A stretch of 27,860 nucleotides of DNA, taken from NCBI GenBank assembly GCA_020426085.1, contig JAGQQP010000004.1, positions 1 to 27,860 of the forward strand, written 5' to 3'. Every line of letters starts with the position of its first letter. Position 1 is the first letter of the stretch. The position numbers and the translations under genes are program-made. Shown piece by piece: positions 8,973 to 15,397 of this stretch. The DNA is from Planctomycetaceae bacterium. Its GTDB lineage: Bacteria > Planctomycetota > Planctomycetia > Planctomycetales > Planctomycetaceae. A model generated the notes under the pieces. It made no database searches. It had not been told where the DNA came from and worked only from the letters and a program-made list of their open reading frames with translations.

Positions 8973-10235
8973 ATGTTTCATTCACTGCGAAGAGCCTGTT
9001 CAAAATATCCTGTGACTGCGGCTTACATTGCCTTTGCGGTCGGGTTATTTCTGGCGGTACAGATTTACAGAATCGATCATGGGATCTCCCATGACGGGAG
9101 TTTCGACGATGCGCTTTGGAAACTGGGGGCTGTGCAGCCTCTGGTTTTTGTGCACGATCATCCCCTGGTCGAAGAGAAAGAATATCCGACCGGAGGGCCC
9201 TTTGATCTATGGTCGGGAGAGTGGTGGCGGATTCTGATCAGCGGTTTTCATCATGGCGATGCGTTGCATCTGCTGCTGAACTGCGTGGCGATCGGATTTT
9301 TAGGCCGGCTGATTGAGCCTGTCATGAAGCCGTGGTTGTATGCCGCGTTCCTGATCCTGGCGACTTATGTATCCCTGCTGCCTGAATATTTTCTGGAACA
9401 CTATCCCGTTGGATTATCGGGGGGCGCGTATGCGATGTTCGGGTTGTTGATGATGCTCCGCCGCATCCACCCTGAAATCGCAGAAGTATTTACTGAGCGT
9501 GAAATCAACTGGGGGCTGGGCTGGCTGATTCTGTGTTTTGTATTAACACATTTCAACATTATGAATATTGCAAATGCCGCACACGTTTCCGGTTTTGTCT
9601 ACGGAATCCTGGCGGGGGTCGTCATGATCAATCAGTCTCGTTTCGCGGGGACGCTCTGGTTTCTGTTTGTGTTGTCTCAGGTTCTGGTGATTCCTGCGAC
9701 CTGTCTGGTCTGTAATCCGGTCTGGAATGGTAAGTATTACTGGTACCTGGCGCGGCATGAAAATAATCTCGAACAGAAAATTGCCTATCTGCAGAAAGGA
9801 ATGGAACTGTCGCCTGGTGAACCGAAGATCGGGGCAGAACTGGCACTGAACCTGTTTCGGACGGGAGAAGTTCCCTTGCGATCCTGGGAGATTATGCTGC
9901 GTTCGCTGGAACGCAATCGTTCCTATGATAAAGGGGTCGAGATTACGCGACTGATCTGGAAACAGTTTCATTCTGATCAGGAAAAGCTGCAGGCATTAGA
10001 AATTGTCTCAGATGTGTTCGGCGAGGAATCCGATGCCTGGCTGGAGCGATTCCAACTGGATCAATCTGCCGTGGCTTCAGCAGATGTGCCTTTACCCAAG
10101 TCAGATCGATCCGGAAACGAGTTCCTGTTTCTGAGAGAAACGGATCGCCAGGTGGCTCCCCAGCCGCGCGATCTGTCTGCCCCTCCCGTGGATCCTCGCT
10201 CTCCACAAAGTGCAATGGAGGGAGTGACGCTTTAA
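8973..10235 (+). CDS. Rhomboid-family intramembrane serine protease with soluble C-terminal extension
   Basis: Membrane protease that cleaves helices within the bilayer. The catalytic serine is in GLSGGAYAMFG (Ser149 from ATG 8973) and the catalytic histidine in NAAHVSGFVYG (His204). The HxxxN signature of helix 2 appears as HLLLNCVAIGFLG. About six to seven membrane segments fill residues 12-245. The remaining 170 or so residues are soluble: a TPR-like helical stretch (LEQKIAYLQKGMELSPGEPKIGAELALN), then a Pro/Ser-rich tail. A loop of about 60 residues between helices 1 and 2 is exported or cytoplasmic depending on topology. A TTG at 8928 would add 15 residues; I prefer the ATG because it gives a short basic N-terminus directly before helix 1. 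Neither start has a convincing Shine-Dalgarno. The substrate is unknown; rodA is divergent. Confidence 0.92.
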   Translation: MFHSLRRACSKYPVTAAYIAFAVGLFLAVQIYRIDHGISHDGSFDDALWKLGAVQPLVFVHDHPLVEEKEYPTGGPFDLWSGEWWRILISGFHHGDALHLLLNCVAIGFLGRLIEPVMKPWLYAAFLILATYVSLLPEYFLEHYPVGLSGGAYAMFGLLMMLRRIHPEIAEVFTEREINWGLGWLILCFVLTHFNIMNIANAAHVSGFVYGILAGVVMINQSRFAGTLWFLFVLSQVLVIPATCLVCNPVWNGKYYWYLARHENNLEQKIAYLQKGMELSPGEPKIGAELALNLFRTGEVPLRSWEIMLRSLERNRSYDKGVEITRLIWKQFHSDQEKLQALEIVSDVFGEESDAWLERFQLDQSAVASADVPLPKSDRSGNEFLFLRETDRQVAPQPRDLSAPPVDPRSPQSAMEGVTL

Positions 10236-10308
10236 CGGATCTGGTTCACTGATCCGGGCGACTCCTGAAACTGGCAAAACCCGTACAATCGTTATGAAGG
10301 TCAATGAT

Positions 10309-10332
10309 GAATGTCGTTTTTTGGCGACATTC
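10309..10332. repeat. Inverted repeat downstream of the rhomboid gene
   Basis: A perfect 8-bp stem (GAATGTCG / CGACATTC) encloses an 8-base loop of six T and two G. It lies about 75 bases after the rhomboid stop, in the 286-base gap before the next gene. No T-run follows the stem, so it is not a standard intrinsic terminator on the plus strand. The same gap also holds a 10-bp palindrome, TTTACGTAAA, at 10381-10390. Nothing else recognisable is seen between 10236 and 10521. Confidence 0.5.
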
Positions 10333-10521
10333 CTGATTCGTAAAAGACAGTTTTTCACCTCTGGTTTACCTGACCTATTCTTTACGTAAACAAATCTGTT
10401 GTGATGCTGCGCTACAGGTATTTTTACAGAGAGAAACGCCGAATCGTCTGATCTCTCTCGTTTGGACTCACGTGGCAGCATATGATGTAACTAACTCACC
10501 TTTCATATCGATCTGTTTATT

Positions 10522-12114
10522 ATGGCTACAGCTTTGGAAAACCAAAACGACTCCACAAATCAGAATGCTGACGAAGAACAGACGGAAGATGCGATCCTGG
10601 TTGATCGCTTTCCTGAAGCACTGCGTGTTTCGCGATTCACGTTCTTCACGGTCTGTGTGCTCTCTCTGTCATTTGTGATGTTCTGTTCGATGCCGCTCTG
10701 GCATACTGATATCTGGGGCCATCTGGCTTATGGGCAGTTGATCAGTGAGACCGGCAGTATTCCGGCGCTGGAGCCACTGGTTCCGCTTTCATCTGGGATT
10801 CCGTTCATTGATACCGCCTGGCTTTCGCAGATCTTTGCCTTTCAGACATTTGAAATCTTCGGTGTCGCAGGAATTAAACTGCTGTATGCTGCTGCGATTA
10901 CTGCCTGCCTGGGTTTGTTGCTGTTTCGCATACAAAAGCGGACTACCAGTTTCTGGTGGGCGCTGGCTGGTGCTTCTGCCTTTCTGATCTGCGACTGGAA
11001 ACAGTTGGGGATCGTAAGACCTCAACTCGCAGGTCTGCTCTGCTTTGTACTATTGTTTTCATTATTAAACGCCCGCCGGTGGCGCAAATTTTACTGGTTT
11101 CTGATTCCAGCGGTATTTGCGTTGTGGGCGAATCTGCATGGATCATTCCCGGTGGGACTGGGATTGATTGGCTGTCTACTGGTAGGGCGTGCCGTCGATG
11201 TGGGCCGGAAGGCCGGTTCATGGAAAGCGATGTTTGGTGACAGTGTCACGCGTCGTTATTTTCTGCTGCTGGAGCTCTCAGCCGTTGCCGTTCTATTTAA
11301 TCCCTACGGAATTCAGTTGTATTCAGAAGTCTTCAGCTTTTCATCCAATCCCAATCTGGAAGCCCTCATCGAGTGGAATCCGCTGACGCTGCGGATGTTC
11401 CAGGGGAAAACAGCTGCGGTATTGGCACTGCTGCTGGTGATTGCCAGTCGATTTACCCCGCGTCGCATCGGTACTGCAGAAGTTCTGCTGCTGGTGGGGC
11501 TGGGAGCTGCTGCCATGTGGAGTTCGCGGATGGTACTCTGGTGGGCTCCTGTCGCCGCCTATTACCTGGCACTGCATGGCGCCGCAATCCGGGGACAGAA
11601 ATTGAATCACCTGGCTGATCCTGAAGCAGAAGAAGTTTTCTGTGCCGGGAAATGGACCGTTGTTTCTGTGGGAATGGTCTGGATCTGTTTTGCGATTACT
11701 CCGATCGGCTCACAGATTATGCACGGTAAAGAGGTTGACTTTGAAAAGGGTGTTTCCTCTTCAACACCGATTGGTGCAACGGATTACCTGAAAGAAAAGA
11801 AAATTGAAGGTCAGTTGTTCAATTCCATGGAACTGGGAGACTACCTGCTCTGGGACGGCCCGAAGAACGCCTACGTTTTTGCTGACTCGCATGTACATCT
11901 ACTGCCACGTGAAGTCTGGGATCATTACCTGCGAATTGTGAATTCCGCCGGCGATGCAGAGGAACTGCTGGAGCGGTACGGTGTGAACACGGTGGTACTG
12001 GATTTACCCAGACGGAATACGCTGATGCGTCGTCTGGAGCGAGACGGTGTGTGGCGTGTGGGTTACAAAGATGATCGTAGTGTCGTGCTGTTGCGAAACA
12101 AACCGATTCAATAA
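10522..12114 (+). CDS. Polytopic membrane protein of GT-C glycosyltransferase type, function unknown
   Basis: A 530-residue protein: an acidic, polar N-terminus of about 40 residues, roughly ten hydrophobic helices and a soluble C-terminal domain of about 115 residues. The first extracytoplasmic loop reads LWHTDIWGHLAYGQLISETG. A DxW/HL pattern just after helix 1, followed by a Pro-rich turn (SIPALEPLVPLSSG), is the layout of many GT-C-like proteins whose loop-1 aspartate contacts a lipid-linked sugar donor. By analogy this could glycosylate lipids or proteins on the export side, but the family is uncharacterised and I assign no substrate. The C-terminal part (NSMELGDYLLWDG, ADSHVHLLPREVWDHY, then GVNTVVLDLPRRN) recurs in such planctomycete proteins as I remember them. 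The next gene begins 64 bases downstream and is probably co-transcribed. Confidence 0.75.
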   Translation: MATALENQNDSTNQNADEEQTEDAILVDRFPEALRVSRFTFFTVCVLSLSFVMFCSMPLWHTDIWGHLAYGQLISETGSIPALEPLVPLSSGIPFIDTAWLSQIFAFQTFEIFGVAGIKLLYAAAITACLGLLLFRIQKRTTSFWWALAGASAFLICDWKQLGIVRPQLAGLLCFVLLFSLLNARRWRKFYWFLIPAVFALWANLHGSFPVGLGLIGCLLVGRAVDVGRKAGSWKAMFGDSVTRRYFLLLELSAVAVLFNPYGIQLYSEVFSFSSNPNLEALIEWNPLTLRMFQGKTAAVLALLLVIASRFTPRRIGTAEVLLLVGLGAAAMWSSRMVLWWAPVAAYYLALHGAAIRGQKLNHLADPEAEEVFCAGKWTVVSVGMVWICFAITPIGSQIMHGKEVDFEKGVSSSTPIGATDYLKEKKIEGQLFNSMELGDYLLWDGPKNAYVFADSHVHLLPREVWDHYLRIVNSAGDAEELLERYGVNTVVLDLPRRNTLMRRLERDGVWRVGYKDDRSVVLLRNKPIQ

Positions 12115-12178
12115 ACGGCGTCTCAGACTTATACACAAATCAAATTGTTATTCAATTCAATCTTTATAGAGATCTGTC

Positions 12179-13453
12179 ATGAAATCACGTAAGTTGTCAT
12201 CGAAGACCATGATTGCGGTTCAGGTTCTGGTGGTTATTGCTTTTTGCGGCGCATATACGCTGGGCTCGCGCGATACCCGCCAGACGTTCAACAGTACGTT
12301 TCTGGATCAGACTTACTATCCGGAAGTGAAAATCGAACGAGAAGTGCCACTACGGATTTCTGCGTTTTATGACGATCCCTCTGTAGTTACTGATGAGGAA
12401 CTGGCGGCGGTGTTGAAACAGGTACGCCCCAAGTTTCCGCGTAAGCATCTGAAACCAAACCATGTCGAACATGCTTTGCGTACGTGGAGCATTCATTCCG
12501 TGTTTCAGGACCCGAGTGTTGTCTCAGGGGCTGAAATGTGTGATTTTCTCACGGACCACGGTCGCTACCTGGCATCGTGGGGTGATGAAGCTTCTCCGCT
12601 GCTGATTGACGAGCCCAAAGGAATTTCGATTCGCTGGGGAAGTCAGGTGGGAGGTTCGGTCCACCACGATCACTGGCTGGCTTCGTTGACGGAAGCAGGC
12701 ATCCATCGGGATGCGCCCGTGTTTGCGCCAGCGAGACGAAATATGGATATCAATGATGTGATTCAACAGTCATTGCGGGATTTTCGTCTGGATGAACGGG
12801 AAATCGAATGGTCGGCGATGGCGTTTGGCTTGTGGATTCCTCCCGTCAAAGAGTGGAAGACCACCGATGGGCGAACTGTTTCGTTCGATCAGTTAACGCG
12901 GAGACTGATTCGTGGAGATAAAAAGTTCGGCGTCTGTGTGGGAACCCACCGGGTTTATTCGCTGATGCTGCTGATTCGTCTGGATGACGAGTTCGATATT
13001 CTGTCAGATGCAGCGCGATCCGAAGCATACGCCTATCTGGAGCGGGTGCGGGACCTGATCAGTGAGTGTCAGTTTGAAGATGGACACTGGCCTGCCAACT
13101 GGATGGAAGGCAAGGCGGCGCTGACCAGTACCGAAGAGATTCCCGAATACAAAAATGTAATTGCGACGGGACATCATCTGGAATGGCTGGCGATTGCCCC
13201 TAAGGAACTGCATCCTCCACACGAGCAGATTGTGAAAGCCGCCAAGTGGGTGATTAACAATACGACTTCGCATACCGAGGAAGAAATTCTGCAGAAATAC
13301 ACTTTCTACAGCCATGTCGGAAACGCGCTGGCACTCTGGCGGAATACGCACGCCGCCACATTCTGGAAAGAATGGCAGAAAACGCATCCGTACGTTCCTG
13401 AGGCAACTGCCGAACAGGATGAAGCAGTCGAAGCCCCTAAGCCGACGCTGTAG
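12179..13453 (+). CDS. Membrane-anchored or exported helical protein, possibly alpha/alpha-toroid fold
   Basis: I do not recognise the family. The 424-residue product begins with a basic stretch and one hydrophobic segment (about residues 10-25, IAVQVLVVIAFCGAYTLG), so it is probably anchored or secreted. The rest is soluble. Conserved-looking parts are VSGAEMCDFLTDHGRYLASWG, EIEWSAMAFGLWIPP, KFGVCVGTHRVYSLMLLIRLD, and a C-terminal half with DGHWPANWMEG, ATGHHLEWLAI and YSHVGNALALWRN. Evenly spaced helical segments with DGxW and HHLEW turns recall alpha/alpha-toroid proteins (terpene-cyclase- or glycosidase-like), but this is only a fold guess. Start ATG 12179 puts the hydrophobic segment in the normal place. 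It follows the GT-C-like gene by 64 bases, so a shared role in exported glycan or lipid handling is plausible. The 3' end converges on the cytochrome gene with 18 bases between stops. Confidence 0.62.
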   Translation: MKSRKLSSKTMIAVQVLVVIAFCGAYTLGSRDTRQTFNSTFLDQTYYPEVKIEREVPLRISAFYDDPSVVTDEELAAVLKQVRPKFPRKHLKPNHVEHALRTWSIHSVFQDPSVVSGAEMCDFLTDHGRYLASWGDEASPLLIDEPKGISIRWGSQVGGSVHHDHWLASLTEAGIHRDAPVFAPARRNMDINDVIQQSLRDFRLDEREIEWSAMAFGLWIPPVKEWKTTDGRTVSFDQLTRRLIRGDKKFGVCVGTHRVYSLMLLIRLDDEFDILSDAARSEAYAYLERVRDLISECQFEDGHWPANWMEGKAALTSTEEIPEYKNVIATGHHLEWLAIAPKELHPPHEQIVKAAKWVINNTTSHTEEEILQKYTFYSHVGNALALWRNTHAATFWKEWQKTHPYVPEATAEQDEAVEAPKPTL

Positions 13454-13471
13454 GGGCAGTTCGAACCGCGA

Positions 13472-15253
13472 TTACTTTCCGCCTACCACGGTGAAAGATG
13501 CTTTGGAGCCGGCTGGTTTGAAGAATTCTGCCTGCACACCTGCGTCGTTTCGTTTTGACAGATCGATCAGCAGTGTCAGCTTATGAATGCCTTTCGACAG
13601 TTCCACTTCATTTTCCGGTTGTGATTTCAGGCGCTGTGAATCGATCCAGATGCGGGTGTCCTGAGCGGAATTAATGCGAAAGCCAACAGTTCCTGCTTCG
13701 GTGACATCCAGTTCCGCCTGCAGCAGGATTTTAGAATCGCTGCTCAGACTTTTAAGCTCTTCAAAAGGGAGCAGTCCGGCGACCATCGCGTACTGGGGCA
13801 CGAATGCCGTTGCCGGTGCCCGCAAAATCTGTTCTTCGAACAGTTCTTCATCCGGATTTTCATTTGTGAGCAGCAGATTGGGGATTTCCCGCATGGCCAG
13901 CCAGCGTTGAATGGTTGGCCTGGACCGGATGGCATAAGGACCCGGTTTCCCCAGTACGGACAGATATTTGACCAGGTCGAGCAGTTCGTCGCGTGTCAGG
14001 AATTTCGTGAGTCCCTGAGGCATCAGAGATCCCCCTTCCGCTTCATCATCGATATCATCGACGGGAATCACGATTTCTTTGCCGTTGGCATCTTTGAGGA
14101 TAACTCGCTCTTCGTTCCGATCAACGATGATACCACGCATGATTTTGCCTTCGATGGTGATGATCACGTAAGTCTGGTAGGCCTCTTTGACTGCCTGGTT
14201 GGGATAGAGGATGGAGCGGACCAGATAATCGACGGGTGAACTGGCGCCGATCGGGCTGAGGTCAGGACCGACTTCGCCTCCTGCTTTACTGACGGAATGG
14301 CATTTCATGCAGCTTAGATCTGCGCGGCGGAAGATCTGCTCTCCCCGTTCCGCATTTCCTTTGGCGATGACATCGGCGAGGAGCTGTTTGAATTCCTCTT
14401 CGGTCAGTTCTTTGTCTTCACCAGACATGCCGGCTGCTTTACTGAGGGCGTCGCTTAATGCTTTATCGCTGCGGCCCACCGAGTACATGTACCGCAGCTG
14501 TTTTTTTGCGACATCTTCGGGGATCTGCTGAGTCGAAAGTGCGGCTGCCAGTTGATCTGCTGCGCCTTGAGTATCGAGAACCGCTTCGATGAACGGGGTG
14601 GGATCGCCGGCTTTTGCAGTCGACATGATATTAATGCCGGCTGTGATAGCCTGCTTCAGATCTAATGTGACGAGAGCCGCTGCACCCAGATAGCGGATAT
14701 CAGCGGGAGAGTTCTCTTTCGTCAGTTTCTGCATCGCTTTGATGCTCTCGGGACCGCCGATAGAAACCAGGGCGTTGATGGCAGCGGTTCGGAGTTTCTC
14801 ATTGGTTTTGGCAGAGAGTGCGAGTTCCTGTAATTTGTCTGCTGCCCCTGAGACTTTCCACAGGCCTGCCAGTTCGATGGCAATCTGATTGACGGGCGGT
14901 TTGGCATCAATCAGTTTGCTGATGTCAGCCAGAGAACCGGCGGGTTTGATTTTTCGATTCTGAAACGCCTCTTTCAAAGCGATCAGCGATTTTTCTTTGA
15001 CATCTCCCTGGATTTTATCGTTGACGATCTGTTCCCAGATAAAGCCGAGCTCTTCCGGATTTCCTTTGCGGCAGATCAGTTCAATAATCGTCCCCTGACG
15101 GGAAGCCGGGACGCGGCCGCTTTTGAGCAGTCGCATCATTGGAGCAACACTGCTTTGGGACTGGGCGAGAACCTGTTCGTGGCAGGATGAACTCAGCAGT
15201 ATTGCAATGACTGAAAGGCTCACTGCGGAAAAAATACGGGATCGAATTCTCAT
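13472..15253 (-). CDS. Secreted c-type cytochrome with HEAT-like repeats (PVC-type haem-binding domain)
   Basis: A 593-residue exported protein. A signal peptide covers about residues 1-31. Residues 40-290 are helical repeats of HEAT type (IRTAAINALVSIGG-like steps). A single class I cytochrome c motif CMKCH lies at 315-319, followed by EVGPDLSPIG. A putative distal Met lies in LMPQGL (Met411). This arrangement, with a beta-rich insert (RGIIVDRNEERVILKDANGKE) between the haem-binding Cys pair and the Met, is the Pirellula/Verrucomicrobium-type haem-binding domain (TIGR02603 as I recall). The C-terminal 120 residues form a beta domain resembling PA14-like modules and ending in SFTVVGGK. It probably accepts electrons from the dehydrogenase-like protein upstream. 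The two genes are collinear, 144 bases apart, with a hairpin between them. ATG 15253 places the signal peptide correctly. Confidence 0.88.
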   Translation of the reverse strand: MRIRSRIFSAVSLSVIAILLSSSCHEQVLAQSQSSVAPMMRLLKSGRVPASRQGTIIELICRKGNPEELGFIWEQIVNDKIQGDVKEKSLIALKEAFQNRKIKPAGSLADISKLIDAKPPVNQIAIELAGLWKVSGAADKLQELALSAKTNEKLRTAAINALVSIGGPESIKAMQKLTKENSPADIRYLGAAALVTLDLKQAITAGINIMSTAKAGDPTPFIEAVLDTQGAADQLAAALSTQQIPEDVAKKQLRYMYSVGRSDKALSDALSKAAGMSGEDKELTEEEFKQLLADVIAKGNAERGEQIFRRADLSCMKCHSVSKAGGEVGPDLSPIGASSPVDYLVRSILYPNQAVKEAYQTYVIITIEGKIMRGIIVDRNEERVILKDANGKEIVIPVDDIDDEAEGGSLMPQGLTKFLTRDELLDLVKYLSVLGKPGPYAIRSRPTIQRWLAMREIPNLLLTNENPDEELFEEQILRAPATAFVPQYAMVAGLLPFEELKSLSSDSKILLQAELDVTEAGTVGFRINSAQDTRIWIDSQRLKSQPENEVELSKGIHKLTLLIDLSKRNDAGVQAEFFKPAGSKASFTVVGGK

Positions 15254-15334
15254 TGTGTCTCTAACTCTGCATAAGGTGTGAAAAATGTCAGGCTGTCAGA
15301 TGGCCTGGCATCAAAGGAATTCAGGGCGAGGGAA

Positions 15335-15368
15335 ATCCTCCCGGAGAACGAACTGCCTCCGGGATGAT
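15335..15368 (-). repeat. Stem-loop between the dehydrogenase and cytochrome genes
   Basis: An 8-bp perfect stem (TCCCGGAG / CTCCGGGA) with a 10-base loop, extended by three more pairs beyond one mismatch. A further pair of complementary 7-mers flanks it (15314-15320 and 15373-15379). It lies 29 bases after the dehydrogenase-like stop and about 80 bases before the cytochrome ATG. No U-run follows on the transcribed strand, so partial attenuation, RNA processing or 3'-end protection is as likely as termination. Confidence 0.5.
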
Positions 15369-15397
15369 CTTGATTCCTTCAGGTGTGAGTCGAAAAA

